The notes: generated by a model from the sequence alone, not told the origin. A stretch of DNA of 64,000 nt from Streptomyces adelaidensis (GCF_016598475.1 NZ_JAEMUX010000046.1:1-64000), one strand, 5' to 3'; counted from the first letter of the stretch, positions 16,706-25,576 are shown. Numbers and translations: made by a program.

Positions 16706-17647
16706 TCAGCGAGGTGTTGCCACTGCGACCCTGTTGTCCTTGCGGGCCAGTCGCGTCAGCAGGTAGTCGACCTCGGTGCGGGCACGTGCGGACAACGCCG
16801 CCCCGGGCTTGCGCTGGGTGTCGGAGGCCAGGATGCCGCGACGCTTCATGACGTACTTGCGCACGGCCAGGCCGACGCCCGGTTGCTGTTCGTAGCGCAG
16901 CAGGGGCAGGTGGGTGTCGAAGACGTCATGGGCGGCGTCACGATCGCCGGCGGCGGTGTGGCGTACCACGTCGACGAGGAGTTCGGGCACGCAGTAGCCC
17001 GTCATGGCACCGTCCGCTCCGCGCTCTGTCTCGAAGTCCAGGAAGAGGCCGCCGTTTCCGCACAGGATCGACAGCCGGGGCATCGCTCCGTCGGCCTGTA
17101 GTCGCCGGAGTGCGCTGATCTTTTCCAGGCCCGGCCAGTCCTCGTGTTTCAGCATCACGCATCCGGGCGCGAGGCCGGCGATGCGAGCGATGACGGCGGG
17201 GGACATGACGACGGAGAAGGAAAGCGGGTAGTCCTGGATCACGAACGGCACGTCCTCGCCGATGGCGTTGGACGCTCCCTCGTAGTAGCTCACGATCTGG
17301 TCGTCGGACCGGAGTGTGTTCGGCGGAGCGATCATGACACCGTCGGCGCCGGCTGACATGACGTCCACGGTCAGGGCGCGCATGGCGGCGTAGCCGGGTG
17401 CGGAGACGCCCACGATGATCGGCAGATCGGTGCGCTTGATGACGTGCTGGACGATGTGCACGCTTTCCTCGTGGGACAGCTTGGGGGCTTCACCCATCTG
17501 GCCCAGCAGGGTCAATCCGGTGACCCCGGTGGATCCGTAGAAATCGATCAGTCGGCTGAGTGAATCGAAGTCGATCGCACCCGATTCGTCGAAGGGTGTC
17601 GGCGCGATGGCGTAGACGCCATTGGTGTCGCGGGTCAGCGGTGCCAT
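16706..17647 (-). CDS. DapA/NanA-family aldolase or dehydratase
   Basis: Product of 313 aa, an (alpha/beta)8 barrel of the dihydrodipicolinate synthase superfamily. GVYAIAPTPFDESGAIDFDS opens it. GQMGEAPKLSHEES is the pyruvate-binding region, FVIQDYP holds the catalytic Tyr, and CVMLKHEDWPG holds the Schiff-base Lys. The family includes dihydrodipicolinate synthase, N-acetylneuraminate lyase and 2-keto-3-deoxy-sugar-acid aldolases or dehydratases. With an SDR and a Zn-dehydrogenase next to it, a sugar-acid or hydroxy-acid catabolic role is more likely than lysine synthesis. Thirty bases separate it from the SDR gene upstream. Confidence 0.85.
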   Translation of the reverse strand: MAPLTRDTNGVYAIAPTPFDESGAIDFDSLSRLIDFYGSTGVTGLTLLGQMGEAPKLSHEESVHIVQHVIKRTDLPIIVGVSAPGYAAMRALTVDVMSAGADGVMIAPPNTLRSDDQIVSYYEGASNAIGEDVPFVIQDYPLSFSVVMSPAVIARIAGLAPGCVMLKHEDWPGLEKISALRRLQADGAMPRLSILCGNGGLFLDFETERGADGAMTGYCVPELLVDVVRHTAAGDRDAAHDVFDTHLPLLRYEQQPGVGLAVRKYVMKRRGILASDTQRKPGAALSARARTEVDYLLTRLARKDNRVAVATPR

Positions 17648-17676
17648 TGTTGCCTCCTTGAGTTCTGATTTCTTTT

Positions 17677-18462
17677 TCAGAGGCTTGCGATGAGGCCGCC
17701 GTCGACGCGCATGACCGAGCCCGTGATGTAAGAGGCCTGGTTGCTTGCGAGAAAGGCGACGGCGGCGGCGTATTCATGCGGTTCGCCGTAGCGGCCCACG
17801 GGGATCGAAGCGAGGCTCTCGGCGGAGGTCGCCTCGACGGACCTGCCCTCCCGCTCGGCCCGGGCCTGGTCGAGGAACTTGATCCGCTGGGTGCCGATCC
17901 GGCCGGGAACGACCACGTTGCAGGTGACGCCGTCGGCCGCCACTTCCCGGGCCAGCGTCTTGGACCAGCCGAGCAGGCTGCTACGCAGGGCGTTCGACAG
18001 CCCGAGGTTGGGGATGGGGGCGATCACGCCGGAACTGGCGCTGGTGATGATCCTTCCCCAGCCGCGGCTCCGCATCAGCGGCGCGACCCTGTCGGTGATC
18101 GCGATCACCGACAGCACCATGGACTGGAAGTGCTTCAGCCAGATCTCCGGATCCTGCCCGCCAACCAGCGAGGGCGGCGGCCCTCCCGTGTTGTTGACCA
18201 GGATGTCCACGGGGCCGAGGACTTCCTCGACCGCGCTGATGTGCTGGTCGATCGCGCCCAGGTTTCCGAGGTCCCATTCCAGGGACATGGCCTTTCCACC
18301 GGTGCCGGCCACCGCTTCGGCGGTGCGCTCAGCGGCCTGTGGACTGATGTCCGCCACGGCGACACCGGCGCCCTCCGCGGCAAGAGCCTGCGCGATGGCG
18401 CCGCCGAGACCCCCACCTCCGCCCAGTACCAGTGCGGTCCTGCCTGAAATTCCCAGATCCAC
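17677..18462 (-). CDS. Short-chain dehydrogenase/reductase family protein lacking YxxxK
   Basis: Product of 261 aa. The Rossmann NAD(P) motif is GGGGGLGGAIA (classical TGxxxGxG, shifted), followed by ILVNNTGGPP and the catalytic-Ser strand IITSASSGV. In place of the catalytic Tyr-x3-Lys it has NLGLSNALRSSLLGWSKTLA, so Tyr and Lys are both absent. A subgroup of SDRs shares this SNALR sequence. Redox by the classical mechanism is doubtful. It is probably co-transcribed with the DapA-like gene and divergent from the Zn-dehydrogenase. Confidence 0.82.
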   Translation of the reverse strand: MDLGISGRTALVLGGGGGLGGAIAQALAAEGAGVAVADISPQAAERTAEAVAGTGGKAMSLEWDLGNLGAIDQHISAVEEVLGPVDILVNNTGGPPPSLVGGQDPEIWLKHFQSMVLSVIAITDRVAPLMRSRGWGRIITSASSGVIAPIPNLGLSNALRSSLLGWSKTLAREVAADGVTCNVVVPGRIGTQRIKFLDQARAEREGRSVEATSAESLASIPVGRYGEPHEYAAAVAFLASNQASYITGSVMRVDGGLIASL

Positions 18463-18716
18463 AGCTTCACTCCTAGGGTGAGGGCGCTGTTCCTCGGCCG
18501 TACGGAGGCCGTACGGGCGGCGGCGTCCACCGTTTCCGGACTACTCTGCCATGGGGCTGTCGTGGCCCTCCAATAGGAATTCCTCGCGAGACGCATAAGG
18601 GATGCCTATGCGCCGATGATGGGAAATGGGCGTTGCCCACGTGAAGATGGGTGGGGAAATGAGTGTTTCGGTCCGCCGATTCCCGACGCATGCTCATGGC
18701 ATTAACGGAGGCCTCT
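18463..18716. promoter_or_regulatory. Divergent promoter region of the catabolic cluster
   Basis: A 254-base gap between the SDR gene (minus) and the Zn-dehydrogenase gene (plus). A ribosome binding site GGAGG lies about 7 bases before ATG 18717. No small gene seen. A LysR operator of T-N11-A type would be expected here; I could not single one out. Confidence 0.45.
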
Positions 18717-19820
18717 ATGTCCTTGCCCGAAACCATGCAGGCCGCGGTGCTGGGAGAACCCGGGACCCTTGCCGTCACGACGCTGCCCGTGCCGCAGGTG
18801 GGGCCGGAAGATGTCCTGGTGGAGGTCCGCAGGGCGTCCCTGTGCGGAACGGACCTGAAGATCCGGAGCCGGCATTTCTTCAAGGACGGCGGCCCGGCGG
18901 CGGGCGAGTTCGTCCCGGGCCACGAGTACGCGGGCGTCGTTGCCGCGGTGGGCAGCGCGGTGGACGAGTTCCAGGTCGGGGACCGTGTCGTGACGGAGGC
19001 TCACCGCGGCTGCATGCGCTGCGCCAACTGCCTGGCCGGGGCCTACACGGACTGCCTCAACTACGGCCTGCGGCACACCGGACACCGAGTGCAGGGGATG
19101 ACCGTCAACGGCGGCTTCGCGCAGTACGCGCTCAATCACGTGGCGACTCTCCACCGGCTGCCGGACACCGTCGACTTCGACGCGGCGGTCGTCCTCACCA
19201 CCGTGGGTACCGTGATGCACGCGTTCGACGTGCTGGACACCCTTCTCGTGGGATCTACCGTCGCCGTGCTCGGCCCCGGACCGATAGGTCTGCTCGCGAC
19301 GCAGGTCGCGCGTGAACTCGGGGCCAGGACCGTCGCCCTGGTCGGCACTCGGGAGGCGAGGCTGGACATCGGCAAGGCCTTCGGCGCGGACCTGGTCGTC
19401 AACTCCCGCGAAGAGGACGCCGTTGCCGCGGTCCGGAAGGCGACCGACGGGATCGGCGCCGACATCGTCCTGGAATGCTCGGGCGCCCCGAGTGCGGTGG
19501 ACGACGCCCTGCACATGGTCAAGCGGTCCGGGAAGGTCGTCCTCGTCGGCTTCTTCGACCAGCCCGTGCGGGCCGACCTGAACCACGCCGTGATGAACGG
19601 CATCTCCATCCAGACGGTCCGCGGGGAGGGCACAGGTTCGTTGGCCCGTGCCGTGGGCCTCGCGGCCCGCGGCCGGCTGCGCACCGCGGAACTGGTCACC
19701 CACCACTTCGCGTTGACCGATGTCGCAGAGGCGTTCGACACCTATGCCGAGCGCCGGGGCAACGCCATCAAGGTCATGCTGGACATCTCCGAGGACCCGG
19801 AGCCCGCCCGTGCCCAGTGA
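18717..19820 (+). CDS. Zinc-dependent medium-chain alcohol dehydrogenase
   Basis: Product of 367 aa. It has a GroES-like N-terminus and catalytic zinc residues in SLCGTDLKIRSRHF and GHEYAG. The structural zinc loop is CMRCANCLAGAYTDC. The Rossmann motif is VAVLGPGPIGLLA. Closest general type is sorbitol/threonine dehydrogenase (L-iditol 2-dehydrogenase-like). It oxidises a secondary alcohol or polyol with NAD(P). ATG 18717 follows GGAGG. Its stop overlaps the DUF3500 start. Part of the LysR/DapA/SDR catabolic cluster. Confidence 0.88.
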   Translation: MSLPETMQAAVLGEPGTLAVTTLPVPQVGPEDVLVEVRRASLCGTDLKIRSRHFFKDGGPAAGEFVPGHEYAGVVAAVGSAVDEFQVGDRVVTEAHRGCMRCANCLAGAYTDCLNYGLRHTGHRVQGMTVNGGFAQYALNHVATLHRLPDTVDFDAAVVLTTVGTVMHAFDVLDTLLVGSTVAVLGPGPIGLLATQVARELGARTVALVGTREARLDIGKAFGADLVVNSREEDAVAAVRKATDGIGADIVLECSGAPSAVDDALHMVKRSGKVVLVGFFDQPVRADLNHAVMNGISIQTVRGEGTGSLARAVGLAARGRLRTAELVTHHFALTDVAEAFDTYAERRGNAIKVMLDISEDPEPARAQ

Positions 19821-20985
19821 CGGACCGGGCCCGGTGGACGTCCCGGCAGCCGGGCGGGAGAAGGCGGCGACCGCCATGGCCGATGCTGCCACCGCCTGGC
19901 TCGACAGCCTGGGCGAGAACCAACTCCCGCTCGCCGCCTACGACTCTCCGCTCCACCCGGATGCGGAGGCCGAGCGGCTGCGCTGGTTCTACACGCCCAC
20001 GGAACACGGCGGGCTCGCCATCCGAGACCAGAGCGCCCGCCAACAGAGCCTGGCCATGCGACTGGTGGCCACCGGACTGTCCCTCGCGGGCTACGCCACG
20101 GTCACCACCGTCATGGGCCTGGAAAACGTACTGGACCAGCTGGAAGGGTGGACCGTTCACTGGGGCCGACAGCGCGGACGGGACCCCGGATTGTACTGGC
20201 TCAGGATCTTCGGCCGCCCCGGCGATCGCATCTGGGCATGGAGACTCGGCGGCCACCACATCTCCCTGAACAACCTCGTCGTCGCCGGCCGCCTCGTCTC
20301 CACAACCCCCTGCTTCATCGGAGCCGACCCGGCCACGACGGAGCTGGTCGGAGGCACCCTGCGCCCCCTCCAGGGCCCCGAGGACACGGCGCGCCAACTG
20401 GCCCGCACCCTCGACGCGGACCAGTTCCGGCACGCTCTGCTCCACCCGTCCGCAGTGTCCGACATCGTCTCCGGCAACCGGCCACACGTCGAACACGGCG
20501 ACACGATGATGCACATGCAGGACCTGTGGCGGGGTCGGTTCGCGGACCCTGAGCTCGACCGGCTCGTCAACGACATCGACCGCCGGGCGGAAGCGGGCAG
20601 CGGATACACCGAGAGTGACCACGCACGCCTGGCCATCACCGTTCCCCCCAAAGGCATCAGCGGGCGCGACCTGAACGAAGAGCAGCGGCACCTGCTGCGC
20701 CGTCTCGTCGCCGTCTACACCGGACGGGCACCCGAGTCCCTCGCCGACGCCTACGACACCCACTACGCCTGCGACACCGTCCTCGACATGGTGCACTTCG
20801 GCTGGGCAGGCGCTACGGACGCCGGGGAGCCGCACTACTACCGGGTGCAGGACCCCCGCATACTGATCGAATACGACAACACGCAACGGTACGCGAACCA
20901 CGCCCACTCGGTGTGGCGTGACCTGACCTCCGACTTCGGACTGGACGTGCTGGTCGAACACCGGGCACACATCGCACACGAGTGA
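19810..20985 (+). CDS. DUF3500 domain-containing protein
   Basis: Product of 391 aa from GTG 19810, which overlaps the dehydrogenase stop by 11 bases, with GGAG upstream. Family features: RLRWFYTPTEHGGLAIRDQS, LRIFGRPGDRIWAWRLGGHH, ISLNNLVV, FIGADPA, WAGATDAGEPHYYRVQDPRI and LIEYDNTQ with NHAHSVWRDL near the end. DUF3500 has no characterised activity. Translational overlap puts it in one operon with the Zn-dehydrogenase, so it probably acts on the same compound. Confidence 0.85.
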   Translation: MPSDGPGPVDVPAAGREKAATAMADAATAWLDSLGENQLPLAAYDSPLHPDAEAERLRWFYTPTEHGGLAIRDQSARQQSLAMRLVATGLSLAGYATVTTVMGLENVLDQLEGWTVHWGRQRGRDPGLYWLRIFGRPGDRIWAWRLGGHHISLNNLVVAGRLVSTTPCFIGADPATTELVGGTLRPLQGPEDTARQLARTLDADQFRHALLHPSAVSDIVSGNRPHVEHGDTMMHMQDLWRGRFADPELDRLVNDIDRRAEAGSGYTESDHARLAITVPPKGISGRDLNEEQRHLLRRLVAVYTGRAPESLADAYDTHYACDTVLDMVHFGWAGATDAGEPHYYRVQDPRILIEYDNTQRYANHAHSVWRDLTSDFGLDVLVEHRAHIAHE

Positions 20986-21274
20986 GGCGTCTTCGGGCTC
21001 GCGATGAGGAGGCCGTCGAATCGCTCGCCGTTCCGTAGGAACCGCAGAAGGACCTGGCGCAGCCGTCCGGGGACATCGGAAGGGTCTGCCGAACGAGCGG
21101 TATCACAGGGCGTCGTGGTTGGCGCCGGCCTGGGCAGGCTGCCGGTGCGGTGGGCGTGCACGAGGGGGCACGGTCGCGGCCGGTGCCCCCTCGGTTCTGC
21201 TCCACCTGCCCATCGGCGATTCGGCACGGCCGGCTGCGACCAGCTACCCGCTCGCAGGGGTCGTGGTTCCGCTG
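20986..21274. other. Intergenic region without a supported gene
   Basis: A 289-base stretch after the DUF3500 gene. Minus-strand frames here are open but have no start signal and no recognised family. No strong hairpin was picked out. Confidence 0.4.
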
Positions 21275-21505
21275 TCAGCCACCGAAGGTGTCGGCCAGCT
21301 GCCATCCAGCCGCCTGATCGCCCTCGCCGGAGTGGTAGCTGCAGCTGAGGGTCCCGCCGCCCCCGGCGGCTGCCATCGCCGCCTGGCAGTCTTCCTTGGT
21401 CTGGTAGACGCCGAGGGAGGCGGCACTGGCAGGGGAAGCCATGGCCAACCCGATGCCAACGGCCGCCAGGGCGCTCGCGGCAACCATCGCAAGTCGCTTA
21501 CGCAT
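21275..21505 (-). CDS. Small secreted protein, two cysteines
   Basis: Product of 76 aa. Signal peptide MRKRLAMVAASALAAVGIGL with cleavage at ASPASAAS. The mature part is about 45 aa (LGVYQTKEDCQAAMAAAGGG onward), with two cysteines that could form one disulfide. AAAGGA stands eight bases before ATG 21505. Similar short secreted proteins are common in Streptomyces and have no known function. Confidence 0.72.
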   Translation of the reverse strand: MRKRLAMVAASALAAVGIGLAMASPASAASLGVYQTKEDCQAAMAAAGGGGTLSCSYHSGEGDQAAGWQLADTFGG

Positions 21506-21910
21506 GAAACGTTCCTTTCTGTGGCGCACCGTCTCCGATGTCGACAGTCCGCCAGATGAATAGCTCGACAGATTGACGGCAGGGCCGTGATGCCGGACAG
21601 GCAGTTCTCTGTCGGTGGCTGCCCATATTCCCATCGAGACTCACCTGCCGCAAACCATCTTCTTGTGAAGTTGTTATCGAGATCCGTTCATGGTGTGGAG
21701 GCTACCGGAGGGTATTGAAGGTGAATGATGGAGGACTCGGTGAACTCTCGGCAAACTCCCAGCTTTTTCTCGCAGTATTCCCAGCTTGGCGCAGCGCGAT
21801 CTCGGATTTAAGGATGCCGGCAGGGTTGCGCCATGTGTACTTCCGAGTAGTGACACTGTCCGCCCATTCACTGTCATCGACTGTTCCCGTGCATCGAAAG
21901 AGGGGCGACC
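21506..21910. promoter_or_regulatory. Divergent intergenic region between two secreted-protein genes
   Basis: A 405-base region upstream of both flanking secreted-protein genes. It is locally lower in GC (about 21640-21740) and carries an inverted-repeat arm at 21749-21805 matched by 22672-22729. No gene supported. Confidence 0.45.
21749..21805 (+). repeat. Long inverted repeat, left arm
   Basis: Imperfect inverted match to 22672-22729, centred on the shared block GTATTCCCAGCTT plus GCAGCGCGATCTCG. The two arms enclose the secreted-protein gene at 21911-22384. Confidence 0.6.
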
Positions 21911-22384
21911 GTGACACAGAATTCTCAGCGCTCGTGGGCCATGAAGGCCGCGGCCCGCCTCGGCACAGTGGCGACCGCGGCGGTCCTGCTGGTCGGCGTC
22001 AACGCCGGAATGGTCCAGGCGGCCTCCATGTCGTGGAGCGGCGACTTCAGCTGGCGCGTGACGGAGGTGAAGCGGCTGGCGAACTGCTCCGCGACCGAGT
22101 GGTACAACACCGGCAATTCGGGCGGTCAGATCACCGACTGCAACTCCGCGGGTTCAAATTCATACTGGGACGGCGTCCGCCTTCACGCCGCCGACTACCA
22201 CGGCATCGAAGGCAAGAAGGTCGCCTACCGCTCGGACCGGTCCTGCCCGGACAAGGACGGCTTCCAGTACGTCAGGTGCTACTACGTCGGCGGGAAGTCC
22301 AAGGGCAATCCGGTCATGACCGTGGCCATCGAGTCGTACGGCCTCGGTGGCCAGGATGTGAACGTGACCTGGTACTACCTGTAA
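21911..22384 (+). CDS. Secreted protein of unknown family
   Basis: Product of 157 aa from GTG 21911, with GAGGGG upstream. The signal peptide (RLGTVATAAVLLVGVNAGMV) ends at QAAS. The mature protein is rich in Trp, Tyr and Ser (SWSGDFSWRVTEV, TEWYNTGNSGGQITDC) and has four cysteines, consistent with two disulfides. No enzyme motif recognised. A strong terminator follows. Confidence 0.72.
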   Translation: MTQNSQRSWAMKAAARLGTVATAAVLLVGVNAGMVQAASMSWSGDFSWRVTEVKRLANCSATEWYNTGNSGGQITDCNSAGSNSYWDGVRLHAADYHGIEGKKVAYRSDRSCPDKDGFQYVRCYYVGGKSKGNPVMTVAIESYGLGGQDVNVTWYYL

Positions 22385-22440
22385 ACATGCGCGGGACTGG
22401 CGCGGTGGCTTCCCTCCGTTTCCAGTCCCCGCGCATGTTT
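22382..22440. terminator. Hairpin terminator after secreted-protein gene
   Basis: AACATGCGCGGGACTGG pairs with CCAGTCCCCGCGCATGTT across a 21-base loop, with one bulge. It starts at the stop codon and ends in TTT. Confidence 0.75.
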
Positions 22441-23103
22441 GCCTGCCGTGGCGCTGGACCACTGCGTCCGGTGGATTCAGAAGCGGTACAGCATCCGTGC
22501 CAACGGGGGCTGTCCGTGTCCACCGGGGGCTTCTTCGGCGAGCTTGCGGCGTTCAGTGGCACGGGGTGCGGCGTTTCCAAGGAGGGGAGGAACTGCGTCA
22601 CCATCCCTCGCGACTCCAGCAGCAAGGCGAGGTGAGTAACGCGTACGCGGACGCTTCCGGCCCGTCCTGGACTCGAGATCGCGCTGCCGAAGCTGGGAAT
22701 ACCGCGAGAGGAGGCCGGGAATTCGCCGTGTCCTAGTTCTGGGGTCGTTGAGGCATAAGGGGCGGGTGCTCGGAGAGTGTGGCAAGTGTGTGGCAAGTGT
22801 GGTTGTTCAGGTTGCCGACCTGAAAGCCTGTATTGAGTCTTGTATGGTTCAGATCGCTCCTCACGCTCCCTTGAACCCCGGGTCGATCCATCAAGCATCA
22901 AGAAGAGTTGGCTTGATCGCCAGAGACCCGGTCCGTCCGGCCGGCCGACGGGAGCGTGACGCGGTCAAACGGAGAACGAAACGGTCCACCGGTTCCACCG
23001 GCAGGCCGTCCCGAACGGTCGAGGCAAAACTCGTGACACATGCCTCTGAGCGCTCGGATGAATCATGACGAAGCTGAACAGGCGTACCTCGGATCAAAGA
23101 GGT
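22441..23103. other. Intergenic region, no supported gene
   Basis: About 660 bases. It carries the right arm of the inverted repeat (22672-22729) and a short tandem GTGTGGCAA repeat near 22775-22800. Base composition falls below the surroundings after 22750. Short frames are open but none has a start signal or a recognised family. Confidence 0.4.
22672..22729 (-). repeat. Long inverted repeat, right arm
   Basis: Reverse complement of the arm at 21749-21805 with roughly 75-80 percent identity by eye; the block AAGCTGGGAATAC is exact. Confidence 0.6.
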
Positions 23104-23445
23104 ATGAACGAATTGAATGGAACTTCGTTGAAGAATCTGACCATGAAGGCCCTTGCCGCAACCGTTTTCCTCGGCGCAGCGGTGTTCGGAACTGGCGCCA
23201 CTGCGTTCGCTGCCGGCAGCCTGCCGAACGGTGCGGTGGTAAAGGGAGCCGGTTCGCACATGAGTGATACGAAGGCGGGCTCTCTGGCCTGGCAGAACGC
23301 CAGCGGCCAGTGCGCTTCGGGGTATGCCGGACAAACCTTTGACGAGGGGGCCAAGTACGAATACCGCACGAACTCTGACGGTTCGACCACCGCCTGGATC
23401 ACCACTACCTGCGGCGTGAGGCCTTCGGCGGGCGCGATCGGTTAG
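23104..23445 (+). CDS. Small secreted protein
   Basis: Product of about 113 aa. The signal peptide is MKALAATVFLGAAVFGTGAT with cleavage near AFAAG. The mature part is about 70 aa with three cysteines and a Ser/Thr/Gly-rich C-terminal half. ATG 23104 follows AAAGAGG closely; ATG 23065 and ATG 23143 are also in frame. Third-position GC is lower than in the core genes, which suits an accessory gene. Family unknown. Confidence 0.6.
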   Translation: MNELNGTSLKNLTMKALAATVFLGAAVFGTGATAFAAGSLPNGAVVKGAGSHMSDTKAGSLAWQNASGQCASGYAGQTFDEGAKYEYRTNSDGSTTAWITTTCGVRPSAGAIG

Positions 23446-23458
23446 CCTCGACGTTCAT

Positions 23459-23490
23459 AAAGGGTCCGTCAGCTTGCTGACGGACCCTTT
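23459..23490. terminator. Perfect hairpin terminator
   Basis: AAAGGGTCCGTCAGC (23459-23473), two-base loop, GCTGACGGACCCTTT (23476-23490): a perfect 15-bp stem just after the small secreted-protein gene. It also ends the degraded transposase coming from the right. Confidence 0.9.
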
Positions 23491-23519
23491 GTGCTGAGTA
23501 CGGGCAGAATTCGCGAGGG

Positions 23520-24290
23520 TGTTGATCTTGGCGCTGCCGCTGGTCACGGGGTGATGCCGAGGCAGGGCGGCTTCAACTTCCCGGCAGGACCCGCGCAGTC
23601 GGTGATGCCCCAGTTCCAGACGGCGTGTTCGGGTGCGTCCCGGATCACTCAGGTGGTCTTGGCGATGTCGTCCGCTCCCAGTAGCCCAGCCTGCCGACGG
23701 CCAGGTTCCGCACAGCGGCCATCGCCCGCGGCGCGCTGCCGGTGTGGACGCTGGAGGCGTCCTCGGCGAACACCACATCTCTGACATGGTGGCTAAAATC
23801 TCCGATTCCCCAGTGCTCACACACGTATCCCGCCAGGTCAGCCGGCTGGCCTGGCGGGTGTCGAGGCTGGTGACGGCGTAGACCGTCTCCCTGGTCTGCT
23901 GCTTGCCGCTCTCTTGGCGGCGCCGGTGGATGCGCAGGGCCAGCCGTGCTTGTGGGAAGGCGACCCCGCCCAGGTTCGCCGCGATGGCCATGGTTTTGGC
24001 CGAGCGGGACTTCTGCCGCCCGTGCCCGGTCCCCGAGACGGTGTACGCCACGGGTATCTGCTCCCACGGCAGGGCTTTGAGCTGGGCCGGCGCGGTCGGC
24101 TGGTTCCCCTTGATCACCGCGACGCAGTGGGCCTTCTTCTCCTGCACCAGCCGGCACACCTGGTCCTTGACGCCGTGGAGGGCGTCGAAGATGACCACGG
24201 TGCCGGCCAGGTCGAGTGGTTGAAGCAGCGGGCGAAAGGGGCCGGCAGGCGCCGCCGCTCCGGCTCAGCTGGGATCAACACCTGGCGAGT
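23520..24290 (-). pseudogene. Degraded ISAs1-family transposase
   Basis: Minus-strand frames carry typical ISAs1 transposase blocks: VVIFDALHGVKDQ, VAVIKGNQPTAPAQLKALPW, GHGRQKSRSAKTM and RETVYAVTSLDTRQAS. The remainder is in another frame (YVCEHWGIGDFSHHVRDVVF, then AEDASSVHTGSAPRAMAAVR), so there is a frameshift near 23840 and at least one more toward the C-terminus. The N-terminus is missing upstream of about 24290. Not functional. Confidence 0.8.
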
Positions 24291-24410
24291 TCGAGCCCCC
24301 GGACTACCCACGTACGCCGGGAACTTGCGTAAGCACCGGGTCTGGGAGCCGACCCGCTCACGCCGGTGACTGTCTGCCTCGGTCTCATTCGGGGTGAAGG
24401 GGGAGCGAGT

Positions 24411-24850
24411 TCAGGAAGCCAGGCGCCGCAAGCGGCCGGCTGCCTCTTGGAGAACGTCGTCCTTCTTGCAGAAAGTGAAGCGGACCTGGCTGCGGCCGGC
24501 GTCCGGATCGTCGTAGAAGACGGAGTTGGGGATCGCGACCACGCCGCAGCGTTCGGGGAGGGCGCGGCAGAAAGCGTAGGCGTCCTTCTCACCGAAGGGG
24601 GTGATGTCGGTGGTGATGAAGTAGGTGCCCTGGGGCTGGTAGGCCTCGAACCCGGCCGCCCGTAGGCCGTCGCCCAGCAGGTCGCGCTTGCGGCGGAGGC
24701 CGGCGCGGAATCCGTCGAAGTACGAGTCCGGCAAGCGCAGCGCCTCGGCGATCGCGTGCTGGAACGGGCCCGCGCTGACGTACGTCAGGTACTGCTTTGC
24801 CGTCCGGACGGCAAAGACGAGCGGGCCGTTCGCCGTGACCCAGCCGACGC
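24411..24850 (-). pseudogene. C-terminal half of PLP aminotransferase, copy 1
   Basis: Encodes VGWVTANGPLVFAVRTAKQY, then LTYVSAGPFQHAIAEALRLP, PDSYFDGFRAG, GTYFITTDITPFGEKDAYAF and ends AGRLRRLAS. This is the C-terminal half of a class I/II aminotransferase of the YbdL/KAT/DapC-like group. The active-site-lysine half (normally SSAGKTFSFTGWK just before) is absent; upstream the frame runs GRRG and hits TAG at 24866-24864. It is the most diverged of the three copies in this window (others at 28872 and 30353). Confidence 0.88.
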
Positions 24851-24873
24851 CTCGTCGGCCTACCTATTCGTTT
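24848..24873 (+). other. Recombination junction of copy 1 (att-like)
   Basis: The aminotransferase homology ends at 24847 and is followed by GCCTCGTCGGCCTACCTATT, which lines up with the junctions at 29310 and 30791. It reads as an att site, one half from the aminotransferase and one half from an element. Confidence 0.65.
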
Positions 24874-24929
24874 GTCGCGCGACCTACCCCGCTGCGGATC
24901 TCCGGCACCGCCGGTGAACCGGCCGCACG
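24874..24929 (+). pseudogene. 5' remnant of a serine integrase
   Basis: The frame reads VARPTPLRISGTAGEPAA, lining up with the intact integrase start VTRNKPTRGNTSTAGEPAA at 30814, at the same distance from the aminotransferase fragment. The start codon is GTC instead of GTG, and homology ends before the catalytic serine. A relic of an earlier element. Confidence 0.7.
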
Positions 24930-25021
24930 ACCTGTCCGGACCGGTCTTCGGGCCGCATCGCTGGGCTCGGTGACGCGGCACTGTCCGTCGTATCCTGACC
25001 ACACACGGGAAGGAGCCGTCC

Positions 25022-25576
25022 ATGAGTGTCGATGCGATCGTGCACACCGAGTTCCCCAAGGGGTACACGGTCCTGTTCGGGGCCGACGGAAAGGTGATCA
25101 TGACTCCGCAGAGCTTCGAGCACTCCAGCACGATCAAGTCGATGCAGTACGACACGGTCGTGTCCCTCGGACGCCATGCGAAGACCGCCTCCGACGTCTA
25201 CATCGACTTCCCCGCCGACGAGAACTCCGCGCCCGATCTGGCGATCCTTCGCGAGGACGCACGCCGGGAGGGCAAGCGCTACAGCTTCGAGGACGTCCTG
25301 CTGATTTCCGAGGTCGTCTCGACCTCCTCCGCACGCAAGGACTACGACGACTGCACCGCGAAGTACGGCCGCTATGGAATCCCGATCTACCTGGTCGTCG
25401 ACCCCTACGCCCAGGAAGTCGTCCTTCACACCCAGCCGACCGCCACCGGTTACATCGCGGCACACACCCACAAGTACGGCACGGGCAAGCTCCCCATCCC
25501 CCTGGCCGACGGCCGCACCTTCACCCTCGACCTCGACGAGCTCCCGCGTCCGGAGCCCGAGACGGACGCCCGCTGA
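25022..25576 (+). CDS. Uma2-family putative endonuclease
   Basis: Product of 184 aa of the Uma2 (DUF820) PD-(D/E)XK nuclease-like family. The sheet motif is DFPADENSAPDLAILREDAR, followed by LLISEVVSTSSARKDYDDCT and KYGRYGIPIYLVVDP, where E, S and D of the core line up. ATG 25022 follows AAGGAG at six bases. Uma2 proteins are abundant in cyanobacteria and actinobacteria and often lie in accessory regions; targets are unknown. First gene in the span between aminotransferase copies 1 and 2. Confidence 0.85.
   Translation: MSVDAIVHTEFPKGYTVLFGADGKVIMTPQSFEHSSTIKSMQYDTVVSLGRHAKTASDVYIDFPADENSAPDLAILREDARREGKRYSFEDVLLISEVVSTSSARKDYDDCTAKYGRYGIPIYLVVDPYAQEVVLHTQPTATGYIAAHTHKYGTGKLPIPLADGRTFTLDLDELPRPEPETDAR

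Noticed and set aside
22441..23103. Short plus-strand frames (for example 22497-22736)
   Set aside because: No ribosome binding site, odd composition and no recognised family.
24270..24300. T-loop-like GTTCGAGCCCC near the IS remnant, possible tRNA 3' end
   Set aside because: No acceptor stem, D arm or anticodon arm could be folded around it.
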